Assembly (NCBI GenBank): GCA_026545765.1
Contig: JAIFAC010000434.1
Coordinates: 1 to 64,000, forward strand
DNA: 64,000 bases
Source: Plantago major
Taxonomy: Eukaryota > Streptophyta > Magnoliopsida > Lamiales > Plantaginaceae
Reading direction: 5' to 3'
Below are positions 44,096 through 56,176 of the stretch, piece after piece; the stretch's first letter is position 1, and each line of letters begins with the position of its first letter. A program made the translations under genes and the position numbers. The notes under the pieces are model-generated. The model was not told where the DNA came from. It was given only the letters and a program-made list of their open reading frames with translations, and did no database searches.

Positions 44096-46542
44096 ATGTC
44101 TTTAAGTGACACCCCAATTCTCAAGCCAGAGAATTATGAGAAATGGATGAATAACATGATGCTCCACCTAGAAGCCATCAGTGACGAAATGATCGAAGTA
44201 ATAAAGAATGGCCCAATAGTCATTCAACAACTTAAGCAAGTCATAGATGTTTCTAATGGTAGAGACAGAGAACAAAGTGATGGGTCTTCACGGATGTCAA
44301 CCAAATGGAGACTCGCCAACAAGTCATTTACGAACCAAAGCTCAGAGAACTCGACATCTAAGATGCCAAGAGAAATCGCTTCGATGGACAGCTCGTAATA
44401 TCATCATACGTTCTACTCAGAGCACATACAAAGGTAAACTGGGGTAAAACGCGAAGTGGCTCGCAACCGATTGAAGAAATCAGGTCAATCGAAAAAACAA
44501 AGGAAAATAAGTTCGATGTTTTGAAGCTAAAATTCCAAAACATTAAACAAGGTCCCTCAGAGACTCTTGAAGAACTAGATTTCCGGTTTACAACACTTAT
44601 GAGTGACATGGCTGCACTTGGTGAAAGTAATAGATATACCCAGTCAGAAAAGATTAAAACCATTGTGAGAAGTCTTAATCATAACTGGGAACACACAATG
44701 TTTTTCTACTTTAACCAAGGAATGCCAGATATCACTCATGTGGAACTTTTCTCTCACCTTGCCACTATTGGCTATGAGACAACTCAAAGGGAACAAACAA
44801 CTGAGAAGTTGCAGAGTGTTTCTCTAGTTACTCAAGGAACGTCTGAAAAGAAGAAAGGCAAGGATATGACTGAGGATGGTCTTGCTGTAAAGCGAATGGG
44901 AAAATATGTCAGTCGAGAAATTGAGAGAAGAAAAGCCAAAGAGAAGCTGAAAAAGCATCTAGGCTCAAACTATCACCAATACAAAAATATGCAAAGCTCA
45001 AACAAGCCACCAAAAGCATCAAGCATCGAGGAAGCGAAATCGAAAATGATATCTGCTTCTATTGTCGTAAACCGTCATTTCAAGAAGGATTGTCCTTCAA
45101 CAAACTTAAGACAGGTGATAAGAAAGATAGAAGAATCTTCAAAAGAAGTCAAAGAGCTATGCTCACTGAAGAAAGGAAAAAGATTCAACTTCAACTGGAT
45201 GCTCTAGATAATGAATCTGATTCTGAGGATGGGGATTCAGATGATTCCACACTGCCTTCCCCAGAACTATGCAGTGTTTCTCATGAAGTAATTGATTTTG
45301 GTCAAAAGAAGAAAGAAGTGTGTGGATGGCTGAAGAAATCTTCCCCAATATCTCCAATATTGAACCTTGTCTAATGGTTGATGAGGTAACACATACTTCC
45401 TGTTATACTTATGAATGTGATGAAGAAAGAATCAAAGAACTGGAAAATCACAGAAAAGAAATTGATCTTTACAAAAGAGAATTTCTAATGTTCCGAGATA
45501 GAGCCGAAATATTCGAAGAAGAAAATAATTCTCCTGCAAAGGAAAATTCTCAATTAATCAAGATATCTGAAAAAAGGATGCTGAAAATGCATTTCTCAAG
45601 GCTCAGATATCTGAGACCGAAAAGTCACATAAAGAAGCAATGGCTAATCTTCAAAAGAAATATGAAGGTCTTCTTTCTGAGAATAAGGAACTCAGAAAGA
45701 AAGAGCTATCTTTTCAATCTTATGCCAAAGCTAGTGACACTCTTACTGAAGTACAATCTTATTTAAGAGATCCTTCAGAAAAGAGAGGACTTGAGCTGGA
45801 CACACACACAGATAGTTCCACCACTTTGAATAAGAGTAATAAAGGAATAACATTCGTCAGTGCTCAGCAAGGTGATTCCCAAACAATCTACAACATCGAT
45901 CAGAATGCTAAGATTGCTGACAAAGGAAAGGCAGTTGCGACCAAGCCTTTGTGGGAAAAACAAGTCCAAAAGAAAACTGTGAGAAATGTCTCTGAAAAGA
46001 AACATAACACTAAGAAGTGCAATCACCCACAATGCTATGTTTCTCAAAAAGGAAAAATTGCAGGAGCTGGCAAATTTTCTTATGTCACGTTTTCTGGAAA
46101 CAAAATTGATCATCCAGAGACTAGCAAAGCTGTTGAAGAGAGATATCAGACAGCATCAGGTGCTCGGAATGGTATTGGCTATAAAGCCATCGGGAAACAA
46201 CTTGCTCACGAATACAAACAAGAGCAAGAACGATGGTTAAAGGCTAGAATTGCTCACAGCAATTATCAGAAGTGGAAGATAAATGAAGCCACTGAAAATC
46301 GAAATGCCAGGGCTAGAAGAAATCTGGCTAGAAAAGCTAAGTTTGCTGGAAAGCGCATCGTAACTGACAGCTTATCCGAAGCACCAAATGGAGCACCTAG
46401 GAACACACCAAGGAAGAAAATAGTTTTTAACAACAATGATACCAATCATTTAACTAAGATTCCTCCTTATGTTCCTGTTAGACAAAAGAATGTTCCTATG
46501 AAATTCATTCAAAAAATGGATTCCTCCTGGAAGATTCTTTAG
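44096..46542 (+). pseudogene. copia-2 gag with coiled-coil extension
   Basis: The start ATG at 44096 (MSLSDTPILKPENYEKWMNN) follows TTTGGTGCAGG, a possible 3' splice site. Long pieces survive: 44096-44398, 44521-45207 (228 codons; copia gag core with TLEELDFRFTTLMSDMAALG and SLNHNWEHTMFFYFNQG), 45090-45374, 45320-45766 and 45640-46542 (300 codons). A CCHC knuckle (CFYC, then FKKDC) is split by a 2-base loss near 45070. The acidic and coiled-coil region (45400-45800) and basic tail (46200-46430) are longer than usual gag, as in SIRE elements. Confidence 0.85.
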
Positions 46543-46594
46543 TCCAGATGGTTCCATTGTTGGTATGAGAACCTAATATCCTGTTTCCTGTTTT

Positions 46595-47029
46595 GTGCAG
46601 AACACTCTAAAGACTAACTCAAAGTGGCATTTTGATAGTGGATGTGGGAAGCACATGACAGGAGACAAAGAAAATCTGATTAACTACAAAAAGTGCAATG
46701 ATGGACCATTTATCAGGTTTGCTGGAGGAGATGAAAATCTAACCATAGGTTTTGGCAATTTGAAATTCGGAGCCCTCACAATCTCTGAAGTACTTCATGT
46801 AAAGGGATTAAAATATAATCTCCTAAGCATGAGTCAACTAGTAGACAAAGTGTACTCTGTCAAGATCAAGTCAAAACTATGTAAAGTGATTGACAATGAG
46901 TCAAAGCAGACAGTCTTGGTTGCAAGGCGTAAAGGAAATCTTTATGTTGCTGATTGGGCATTCGCTACAACCGAAGAATGTCTCATGGTGAGTCAATCCG
47001 CCACATCAAGAAAATTGGCTATGGCATAA
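46595..47029 (+). CDS. copia-2 aspartic protease domain
   Basis: 144 codons are open. WHFDSGCGKHMTGD carries the D-S-G active site of copia proteases at about residues 12-25, and LLSMSQLVDK lies near residue 75. The domain ends before the gag-pre-integrase segment (LWHKRMSHLNF, about 47015-47060), which is in another frame. The frame starts at a GTG because it is part of the polyprotein. A pyrimidine-rich tract and TGTGCAG precede it; the copia-1 copy of the same site reads TGTGCGT. Confidence 0.8.
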   Translation: MQNTLKTNSKWHFDSGCGKHMTGDKENLINYKKCNDGPFIRFAGGDENLTIGFGNLKFGALTISEVLHVKGLKYNLLSMSQLVDKVYSVKIKSKLCKVIDNESKQTVLVARRKGNLYVADWAFATTEECLMVSQSATSRKLAMA

Positions 47030-48006
47030 AAGAATGAGTCACTTGAATTTCAAAACTCAATAAGCTAGCCAAGAAAGAATTGTGGTTGGTTTACCCAAAT
47101 GGCATATAGAAAAGAAGGTGTATGCTCACCCAAATGGGAAAACAATCCAAAACATATGTCAATTCTAAGACTAGACATTCCAGGAAAGGCCACGCAATTG
47201 TTACATATGGATTTGTTTGAATCCTCAAGAACTCGTTAAGGTGAAAGAAGTATGGTCCGTTGTTGTTGATGATTACTCAAGATTCACTTGGGTTGTTTTC
47301 TCAAACACAAATGATGCAAGGGTTGAGATACCTAACTTGTCAATAAGCACGAAGTCATGAAAATGACAAGGTATCTCAGAATCGTAATGCACTATGGTAA
47401 TCAATTTGTGAACCAAGACATCAAAGAGTTTTGTACCGCTAAGGTATACAACATCAATTATCTTCAGAAGGACACCATAACAAAATGGTGTTGCCGAAAG
47501 AAAGAATAGGACCTAAAAGAAGCAAAGAAGAACAATGTCACGACAATCGAAATAAGTGAAATCTATTGGGTTGAAGTCGTAAACACAAGATGTTACACTC
47601 AAAATAGATGTTTGATTAACAAACACCATGACAAAACTCCGAAGCTTTTCATTGGTAGATCACCTAGTATCAAACATCTAAGGGTGTTTGCTGCGTATGT
47701 TTTTCCGAGCAATGGAAAATAATACTTGAGAACATTTCAACCAAAGTCGATGAAGGAGTATTTCGTTATTCTCCTAATAGCAAAGCCTACAGACCTACAA
47801 TAAAAGAACACAAAAGATCAAGAACTGTTCATGTAGTGTTCTATGAAGGAAACAAGAAGGTACTCTTGAATGATGATCTCTCAGATAGGCTCAAAGAACT
47901 AATGTTTAAAGATTCTGAAAAAGGATCCTCAGAAGGAAACAATTCTATCATTCAAATCGAGGATGAGTCTGAAGATGAAAAGCATCCTATGCTTAGTAAC
48001 AACTAG
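47030..48006 (+). pseudogene. copia-2 integrase, heavily frameshifted
   Basis: The DDE integrase is recognisable only piecewise: VWSVVVDDYSRFTWVV at about 47250-47300, NGVAERKNR at about 47482-47510, and CLINKHHDK near 47600-47635. No frame longer than 60 codons survives. The same domain is better preserved in copia-1, and this stretch is one of the patches dense in CG-type discrepancies. Confidence 0.7.
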
Positions 48007-48537
48007 ATGTCTCTAAGACATGATGAAGAATTTCCTATGAGAATTCCAGAAATGGAACAGGTTACTGAGAACCTTCATCATGAAGAGGTATCTGAAAGAG
48101 AGATTGCTGAAATGCTAGCTCCAGATATCTCTACCACTGAAAGAGTGTCAGATATCCATAGCATTTCCCATATGTCAGATATCTCAGATACTGCACAAGT
48201 ATCTCATCAAGATCATATTGATTCACATTCAAATCAAAATGATATTGATCCTACTAGTTCAAAACCCATTATGAAATGGATAAGAAATCATCCTGCAAAG
48301 GATGTGATTGGTCCCATAAACCAAGGAGTTAGAACTAGCAGAGCAATCACTGAAAATGCAAGTTGTCTCTATGGATGTTTCATCTCAAAAATTGAACCAA
48401 AGACAATAGAAGAAGCATTAAAGGATCAAGATTGGATCTCTGCAATGCAAGAAGAGTCGATCAATTTGAGAGAAACAAAACCGAACCGGTTCCATTTCGA
48501 CGGAATATCTGAATCGGAACCAAGAGGGTTTTCGTAA
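48007..48537 (+). pseudogene. copia-2 integrase-RT linker and RT N-terminus
   Basis: A clean frame of about 155 codons from the ATG at 48007 is acidic and Ser-rich at first (MSDISDTAQVSHQDHIDSHS) and then enters the start of the RT domain (ASCLYGCFISKIEPKTIEEA, about 48358-48417, then MQEESINLRET). The frame fails near 48450-48530, where the conserved tryptophan-containing segment should be. Confidence 0.7.
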
Positions 48538-49348
48538 ACAAATGAATGAGTCCGTAAAATAACCGTAAACAAAGCTAGGTTGCTGGGATTCACCTGCATT
48601 TAAGGACTAGATTTTGATGAATCTTATGCACCAGTTGCAAGATTGGATGCAATAAGACTCTTTCTAGCCTATGCAGCTCATAATGACTTTACAGTTTATC
48701 AGATGGATGTCAAGAGTGCATTTCTAAATGGTGAACTGGCTGAGGAAGTCTATGTTGAGAAACCACCAGGTTTTGAAGTTCCCTCAGAAAGTAGGATTGT
48801 CTATAAGCTTCAGAAAGCTCTGTATGGACTGAAACAAGCTCCAAGAGCATGGTATGATACATTGGCCAGATACCTACTAGAAAGTGGTTTCATAAAAGGA
48901 GATGTTGATAAAACACTCTTCACATTGAACCATGATGGGAAACTACCTTTAGTTCAAGTATATGTTGATCATTATATTTGGGTCTAAAGACAAGCAACTT
49001 TGTGCAGACTTTGCTGAACTCATGAAATGTAAATTTGAGATGAGCATGATGGGAGAATTGAATTACTTCCTAGGGCTGTAAGTCAAGCAACTCAATGATG
49101 GAATATTCATTAGTCAAACAATGTATGCAAAGGATATGCTCAATAAGTTCAATCTAAAGCCTTCTGAAAAGAATGCTAAGATACCAATGAGCATTGGAAC
49201 CAAAATGACCTATACTGAATCTGACAAGAGTGTTGAAGAACACAAGTATAGAAAATTGATTGGGTCTCTACTATACCTCACTGCAAGTAGACCTGATATT
49301 CAATATGCAGTTGGAGTGTGTGCTAGATTTCAGACAAATCCAATCTAG
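48538..49348 (+). pseudogene. copia-2 reverse transcriptase core
   Basis: The frame 48643-48987 contains [20 protein letters not shown] and [20 protein letters not shown]. At 48961-48972 the active site reads Y-V-D-H instead of YVDD because two bases are missing, and the frame is lost. RT sequence resumes at 49121-49348 (YAKDMLNKFN, YRKLIGSLLYLTASRPDIQY) and ends at a TAG at 49346-49348. Confidence 0.85.
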
Positions 49349-49366
49349 ACACACTACAACATTGCT

Positions 49367-49909
49367 ATGAAGATATTAAGGTATGTAAAAGGTACTGTAG
49401 AAGTTGGATTGTGGTATCCAAAAGATAGTGGATTGAGTTTGGTTGGCTATTCAGATGCCGACTATGCTGGATCATTGCTTGATAGAAAAAGCACCTCAGG
49501 AACTTGTCAATTTCTTGGTGCTAGATTAATATCATGGTTCAGCAAGAAACAAAATTCAATTGCCACATCTACCATGTGTTTAATATATTGTCACGGATGT
49601 TGTGCTTCACAGATATTGTGGATACAACAACAACTCAGGGACTATGGACTCAATGAAGAAAAAACTCCCATTTTCTGTGACAACACAAGTGCTATTTCCA
49701 TAACTCAGAATCCTAAGTTTCATGCAAGAACAAAGCATATTGACATTAGACACCACTTCATCAGAGACCATGTTGAAAAAGGCAATATAGAGATACTCAA
49801 GATTGGCACTGAAGACCAACTTGCAGATATCTTCACTAAGCCACTACAAGAAAGTAGATTCTTAGCCTTAAGACACAGTCTTGGACTAATGGAGCTACCA
49901 ACGAACTGA
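49367..49909 (+). CDS. copia-2 RNase H
   Basis: 180 codons are open from MKILRYVKGTVEVGLWYPKD to the natural end at 49909. The core includes VGYSDADYAG, the glutamate-region substitute STMCLIYCHG (usually STAEAEYIA in copia RNase H, so the catalytic Glu is missing), IFCDNTSAISITQNPKFHAR with its conserved Asp, and the C-terminal DQLADIFTKPLQESRF. The loss of Glu suggests an inactive enzyme unless that stretch is misread. Confidence 0.85.
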   Translation: MKILRYVKGTVEVGLWYPKDSGLSLVGYSDADYAGSLLDRKSTSGTCQFLGARLISWFSKKQNSIATSTMCLIYCHGCCASQILWIQQQLRDYGLNEEKTPIFCDNTSAISITQNPKFHARTKHIDIRHHFIRDHVEKGNIEILKIGTEDQLADIFTKPLQESRFLALRHSLGLMELPTN

Positions 49910-49963
49910 AAAAGTTCAGAGAAGAGATATCTGAAGAAGATATCAAAGAAGAAAGAAAAGGTA

Positions 49964-50067
49964 TCTGGAACGGGTATCCAGAGAAGAGGAATCTGGAACG
50001 GGTATCCAGAAACTAAAGGCTAAAGGGTAAAACGGCTGTTCAAAGATTTCTGAGACGGGTACTCAGA
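49964..50067 (+). repeat. Post-pol hairpin array, three units (copia-2)
   Basis: Units lie at 49964-49982 and 49992-50010 (stem TCTGGA with TCCAGA) and 50049-50067 (stem TCTGAG with CTCAGA), all with loop ACGGGTA. The third stem has compensating changes on both sides, so pairing is preserved while sequence differs. Confidence 0.8.
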
Positions 50068-50083
50068 TATCTGGATCACTCAG

Positions 50084-50095
50084 TGAGGGGGAACA
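50084..50095 (+). other. Possible internal polypurine tract (copia-2)
   Basis: TGAGGGGGAACA resembles the tract before the 3' LTR (GGGGGAAA). It lies between the hairpins and the accessory gene. The copia-1 equivalent near 24750 is AACGGGGAAC. Confidence 0.35.
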
Positions 50096-50510
50096 CAAAA
50101 TAGAATAGTACAACTGTTTGCATTCAACTACTCTCTTGAAATTTGTATTATTTCTATCTTTGTGTAAAACTTGGACAAATACCAAGTGTAAGATAAATTC
50201 AGATGCAAACAGTGTTCTTGGTCATACAGAAACGTGATTCAGAAAGCTAATAGCCAAAATTCATTAAATGGGCACAATTACATTTGTTGATTGTGATCAT
50301 TTCTGAAGAAGCAATGGTGACCCTTGATGAATTGAGCCATTGATCTTTACGGCAGAGATTAACTCTCAGTAAATAGTGGACTGTTAAAATTCCAACAGGG
50401 CCCACTATGCATTTAATGCCGAACAAACTTTTACTCACGCCTGCCTGCAATTCACAGATACTTACACACAAAATTAATTTGTATGTATATGTCTGTGGAG
50501 ATTACATTGC

Positions 50511-50519
50511 TATATATAT
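50511..50519 (+). promoter_or_regulatory. Candidate TATA box of the accessory gene (copia-2)
   Basis: TATATATAT lies 174 bases before the accessory ATG, with flanks matching copia-1 (GGATTTTGGCAAAAGAAAT downstream). The gene-free stretch 50100-50684 would be promoter and leader. Confidence 0.5.
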
Positions 50520-50684
50520 GGGATTTTGGCAAAAGAAATTACTACTTAATCCAACATATACGATTTGCACAAGAATAGCAAAACTCTTCTTCAACCTCTC
50601 GCAAATCTCCATAGTTTTTCCGCAAAGAATTACTAATCTCTTACCCAAATCTCTTTCGCTTTTCAAAACTTCACTATTTAAAGA

Positions 50685-52397
50685 GATGGCTCCCAAACGT
50701 GCTTTTCCTCGTAAATCCCAAGTTACCATCGGTATCAATAAAAGCAAGCACTAGTGCTAGTTATAACAAACACTCGGTTGATCGGAGAATTCGACCCTGA
50801 TCGTTGGACTTCAAATCACAGGATGATTTGGGGTGGTGCCATGATTGAGGAATACCTAGTAGTCGCAATAGAAAACCAGACTAACAGGAAGTTGGTACTT
50901 GATATGCTTGAAAAGGCAAAAATCAAGGGCTTTCATTCTTCCCAAAGGAGTTTCTTCATCGATGTTCGGAGTTTTACAACAACTCCACAATTATTTCCAA
51001 GATCTCAAGGCACCGAGATAGTGTCTATCAAGACCAAAGTCCAAGGACAAGAAATCTCGCTGACGCAAACAATTTCAGTGAGTCGTTTGAACTTCAAAAT
51101 CTTGGAAAGGATTTTGAAATTGACACCAAGGATGAAGATCTCCTTGAAGGTGTGAAGCAACTATACAAGAATGTGTGTGATCTTGACAAACCGTATACAC
51201 CCATCGACTTTAAGCTTGTCGACATAAGGACCGTATATCTTTGGTCCACCGGGATGTGTCAGCATGTATCCTTCACAGAGGCTTCGATGGTCTACAAGGA
51301 GGTGCTGACCAGATAAGCTAAGAACGCTGGATGATGTTGTTCTTGTTGAGTCAACAAGACAAAAGGCTGGAAAACCCTTTTAAATGGGGGAAGTACGCCT
51401 TCATGAAATGTGTGAAGAAGATACAAGGCTTTGAGCCTAAAATCGTTAAGGGCCTTGCTGAGCCAAAAGCCAAGAAGATATAGACCTAAAATTTGCTACT
51501 TATCGAATGTCTTCGCATTGAGCTCAGAGAGACGGCAGATATTGCCAACAAGAACTCACTCTACAAATATGAGTATATAAACATGATGAAAAGGTTATCG
51601 GATCTCGTAAAGGTTCCAAGAAGCGAAAGACCAAGAGGTATCCGAGGGAAAAGTTATACCAAGAAGCCCGTAACTTCACGGAAGAAGTCTTCGCAAATCG
51701 TAAGGCACACCCATCGAGGTTGTCGATTCCCGTGACACCGACGTCGCTGCAGATGAACTCATCAATGAAGATGAACTCATTAATGCTGCAAAAGAGGCAT
51801 CGGCTACTGAACAAGTAGATTCAGCAAGAGAAAGTGCTTTCAGAAATGTGAAGACTATTACAGAAAGCCTTGCTGATGAACTCATAAATGCTGAGAAACT
51901 TCAAAATCTTTCTGCAGAATCAGCAGGGATTGTTGATAACTCTGTTCCAGATTTCGATGACTAATCGGACGAGGAGAAGATCTCATCCCCCAAGGTTGCT
52001 GAAAAAGTAACCAAGGCAAAGGGGAAGAACAAAAGGTCCAAGGTTGCTGAGAAAGCAACTAGCTCACAAGTTGCTGAACAAGCACCTATAGCAATGGTTG
52101 TTGGTGCCAACACACCATCAGGGAAAGTCACGTAAACTTCAAGAAGCCCTGATGAGTGGTGACCTAGTGTTGATAGACGCTGATGTCAACACCACACTTA
52201 AAAATCTGGAAGAACTATCAACTGCTCAAACTTCTGCTTCCAAACAACCACAACAACCAAAACAGCCACAAGTGGTTGATGAAATGGTAAATGAACTCCA
52301 TTTCGACATATCAGCTATGCAACATGCTGAAGAAAATCCTGCAAACAAGCAGGTTCCCCAACTCCTAGAGAGGGATCAAACTGAGACACCGCCGTAA
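50685..52397 (+). CDS. Accessory gene, N-terminal module (copia-2; function unknown)
   Basis: The ATG at 50685 begins MAPKRAFPRKSQVTIGI; a stop after 22 codons comes from local discrepancies, and the conserved domain resumes at about 50770 (RLIGEFDPDRWTSNHRMIWG). The domain reads in pieces to about 51470 (NLGKDFEIDTKDEDLLEGVK, then CDLDKPYTPIDFKLVD). Acidic repeats follow (ADELINEDELINAAKEA near 51750), then SESAGIVDN-type and Lys-rich sequence, and 52098-52397 contains SASKQPQQPKQPQVVDEMVN. The same blocks occur in copia-1 in the same order. No membrane segment is visible. Confidence 0.6.
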
Positions 52398-52499
52398 TGA
52401 TCAAACAAGGAGGCAACCGAAGTCAACTCAGAAAGGTCCAAGTACCGTAAACTTCAAACAAAGAAGCCATAATGGAACAAAGAAGACCAAAGCATAGAA

Positions 52500-53222
52500 G
52501 GGTCACAAGTTCCAGAGACCAATCCGACAATGCTCGTGTAGTGAATGGTTTAACTCTCTACTTGTGAAATTTTATGTTCATCAATCTTGTTACTTATAAA
52601 AATTTCTTTGTTACAGGTTGAATTAGAAACAAAAGAACAAGAGGAAGCTGAAAAGCTTGCCTCAGAGACTGAGAAGGAGGCTACTACCTCACCTTTTAAG
52701 GAATCTGAGCCTGTGCTACAGGTGATAGAGAATTCCCTAAGACATTACTTTTCAGATATTTGTTAATTCACTTAACTAATCAAGTGGATGTTTCTAATAG
52801 GCTCCAACTGAGAAGGAAAATGATAAGGCTGAGAAGCCCAACTCATCAGAGAATCAACCAGAGACTCACAAAGTCTCTGAGGAACAAGTATCTGAGCCTT
52901 CTATTTAGAAGGTGTATATATATATTTCAGATACCTATAATCTTCAAAGACAAATCTCTGATCATTTTTCTCAAACTAACACATTCTACTTAACAAGTTC
53001 AAAAAGAAGTAGAAGTTGGGAATTGCCCATTAATCCTCTACAACAAATGGAAATTGATGAGGCATCAAAGCCTTCATCACAAGAAAAATTTCCAGAGACT
53101 GCACAAGTCTCTGAGCAACAAGTATCTGAGCCTTCAATAGTGAAGGTAATTGACCTCTCAGATATCTGATTTTGTAAATAGAATTTTTCTTGATAAAATT
53201 TCCTAAGTGTTATGATTCTCAG
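52500..53222 (+). other. Intron-exon block with repeated small exons (copia-2)
   Basis: Candidate 3' and 5' sites bound four coding pieces. Exon 52617-52721 follows TTACAG and ends CTACAG before GTGATA. Exon 52801-52911 follows TAATAG and ends AAG before GTGTAT. A third piece, about 52996-53145, contains MEIDEASKP and ends AAG before GTAATT. Intron 53146-53222 ends TTCTCAG, before VQKEREDAEDQTSKSPPHTK. The exons are similar in design, with Glu/Lys-rich starts and endings like VSEEQVSEPS. copia-1 has fewer such exons, so exon number varies within the family. Confidence 0.55.
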
Positions 53223-54983
53223 GTTCAAAAAGAAAGAGAGGATGCTGAGGATCAGACTTCCAAGTCTCCTCCTCACACCAAGATATCTGAGGCACCTAGA
53301 ACCTCAGTAGTCCAACCTTCTGAGCCTATTGTCACAGTAGTAACATGATACTGACTACTCTAAACCTCAGATATCTACACAAGTTTTGAAACTAATTCAA
53401 AACTCTCTTTCGTGCTCAAAGTAGTGCCAAGAAGGAGTCAAATGATGACTATGCAAACCTTCTTCCTTCTTCAAGACGATACCTTGCCAAAGCATATTCA
53501 ATGCTTCAAGAAATGGCAAAGGTTAAGGTGCTCGATCTCTCGAACATCGAGAATCACAGATCAACCAACAAGACGAGCACGAGCTCTTGATCTGGAAAAC
53601 TATATCCATGCAATGTTCCCTACTGAACAATATCATGTTGCGACCTTAATGCATAAGGATTTTTCCAAGGAAGTGGCACACAAATTGGTGCAAGCCTTCA
53701 AACAGGCAGATGGTCAGACAAGATTGCAGATGGCATTCAAGCCACCCCCTGCACACTACAATTTATTCCTTCTGAACAAGAAGAGGTTAATGGGTAGAAG
53801 ATCACTATTCCTGAAGTGATTAATCTTGTATCTGAAGATGATGAGGAGGAAGAAATAGATGAGAATAACTTTGATGAACCTCCTCCCACCATCACAAAAC
53901 GATGATGATGATATGACGGATGATGATGCCCGCACTGTGGACATGAGGAATTCCACAAGGAAACAATGCCTCGCTGCCAAAAAGCACACCGAGAGGACAT
54001 CACAAAGAATCCCTCCTCCATCTCCTCAGAAATCCACCCATCCTTCACAGCAATCCCAACAACAAAAAGACACTACTGAACAAGTAGTTGAGCACTCTGA
54101 GGAAACAACTCAGAAGATATTAGATACTCAAAACAGAGCTGCTCAACTCAAACGACTGTTGGAAGAAGAGCAACAGCTCCATCTTCAACTTGAAGAAGAG
54201 GTAGTTAAATCCAAAGATAAGCTCAATCAACTACAAGATCAATACTTACAATAGATAGTAGCTTACTCTGAGGTTAAAGAGCTCCAGGATGCTGTAAATG
54301 CTATTGCTAAGGAATTAGATACTGAAGAAGTATCTAAAGAAAAGCATGATGCTAAGGTCGATCACCAAAGAAAAGACATACCATCCTCTTCTCGTAAAGG
54401 AAAGAAGCCCATCTCTGAGATGGTTGCTGGACTAGAAAATCTTGAAAATGTCCAAGAGGATGAAGATCACTGGGCTGAAGACTCAGATGATGAAGAAGAC
54501 AAGACTTTGGCAGCACACCGCAATGAACACTTGACGGTTTCTCGTCTTAAAAGGAAGCTAATTGCTCCAGAAGTTTTCAATAAACCGCCAAATGTCCACT
54601 CCCATGAATACATGAATAGATACCCAGTTTCGGCACATCTTAAAAAGGAGATGTCTTCACAAAACAAAGATTTAATTGCCTCCGTCCCCTCAGAAATGAA
54701 GAAGTTCACAGAACTCATCACTCAGAGAACAACCAGTATGGTTATTGCTCAGAAAGATCTGGGAATGATAAGGGACGATGATATGTCATTAGCGGAAAAA
54801 GCTTTTCATGAGGCAAGTTACACTGCTAGAAAAGCAGATGCCATGCTAGGCCCATCAAGTAGCTCACCGATAAGGAAAATGGACTTATCAAACAAAATCA
54901 GAGCTCAAGGTCAACTTCGGTTGGTTACTTCCTACAACTACTTGCAAAAGAATTTTGAGTCTCTCTCGCTTTTGGGTACTTAG
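53223..54983 (+). CDS. Accessory gene, central module (copia-2)
   Basis: After the exon 53223-53325 and another likely intron ending near 53410, the frame 53412-53819 carries LPKHIQCFKKWQRLRCS and LDLENYIHAMFPTEQ. The 53859-54254 frame has acidic, Ser/Pro-rich sequence and a clear coiled coil (LLEEEQQLHLQLEEEVVKSK, about residues 100-119). The 54420-54983 frame (187 codons) has MVAGLENLENVQEDEDHWAE, then SHEYMNRYPVSAHLKKEM and a helical region with KADAMLG. All parts match copia-1 in order. Confidence 0.6.
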
Positions 54984-55180
54984 TCACCAACAATGACTAT
55001 GGGAAGAATTTGGATCTCAAGATCAAAGGAAGGAAAGAAGAAATCTAGAGTCGGTTCCGCCGTAAAGGAAGAGGAAACAAGAAAACTTCCTAGCCACCAC
55101 TCAAAGATAAATGATCCCTCATCAAATCAAGTCGCTTTAAATAGTAGCTACTTCCCAAAGAGCCAACTGAAGAAACTACA

Positions 55181-56176
55181 ATGGTAACAAGGGCCATGGC
55201 AAAAAGACCTCCAAGGAGTACCAAGGCTCCAAGGAGAAGACAAGTAAGAGGGATTGATGAATCTTCTAAAGAAGAAGAAGGCCAAATCAAATCCCTGGGC
55301 AATGAAGAAGGCTGCAAAAGTCTGACAAGAATTGATCTTGATGATGATGAAGAGACAGATGAAGATGAAGCTCCTCTTCATAGAAAAAGGAAAATTGATA
55401 GCCTAACTGAGCCCATAGCTGCAAAGCCTTTAGCAGCTAAAACACCCTCTGGAAATACCAAGTCAATCCAAGGTGGTTCTTCAAGCAATCCCCCAAAGGA
55501 GAATTCTAGACAAAGAAGGAACAGCCGAGAGTCAACAAAGACAAAGTCAACTTCCACTCAGGCCAGAAGAAGCCAAAATTGAGTATGAGAAGAATGACAA
55601 CAATTCCTCTGTCTACAGGTGCATTAATCAGAAGAATGCCTACTGGATTCTGGAACTCAAGCACTTACTGGTAAATTCAAGGTTTCTAGAATGAATCCAT
55701 AAACAGCTCATGGCATGGAGAAAAGATAAGCCAATCTTGATTAACACCAACCACATCAAAGCATGGTTGGATTTTGAAGTAATCAAGAGAACAGAAGCCA
55801 TAAAGAAGGACCTCTCTGATGAATGTCCTTATGGAAAGCCAGATGACGGCATGTAATTCCCAACAATACCGAACAGTACAAGAGCAAGACTTATGATGGA
55901 ACCCTATGAGTCCTTCTACTTAATCAAGATCGACATAGGGTGACATCGATATCCAAGATCATTTATGAATAATTCAAGCTATCAGATATCAGAATCGAGC
56001 ATGCTTGGAAGTGGGGAAAGTATCTGTGGGTCAAGCATTTTGTCAAGAGAAATCCCACCAAAACCTACAAGGATGTCTGTGGATTTGCCAGAGACACAGA
56101 GATGATTGTCAGAACTCTTCTCTATGACTACTCTGATGATATCAAAAGGTTTGGTGATAGGAAATTTGCAGACTGA
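55181..56176 (+). CDS. Accessory gene, basic C-terminal module (copia-2)
   Basis: The frame 55181-55582 starts MVTRAMAKRPPRSTKAPRRR and contains LHRKRKIDSL, which look like nuclear localisation signals. A second segment includes INQKNAYWILELKHLLVNSR (about 55620-55680) and MAWRKDKPILINTNHIKAWL (from 55710), then IEHAWKWGKYLWVKHFV to RKFAD and TGA at 56174-56176. Conservation with copia-1 is high here, which suggests the terminal domain matters. The protein family is unknown to me. Confidence 0.55.
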
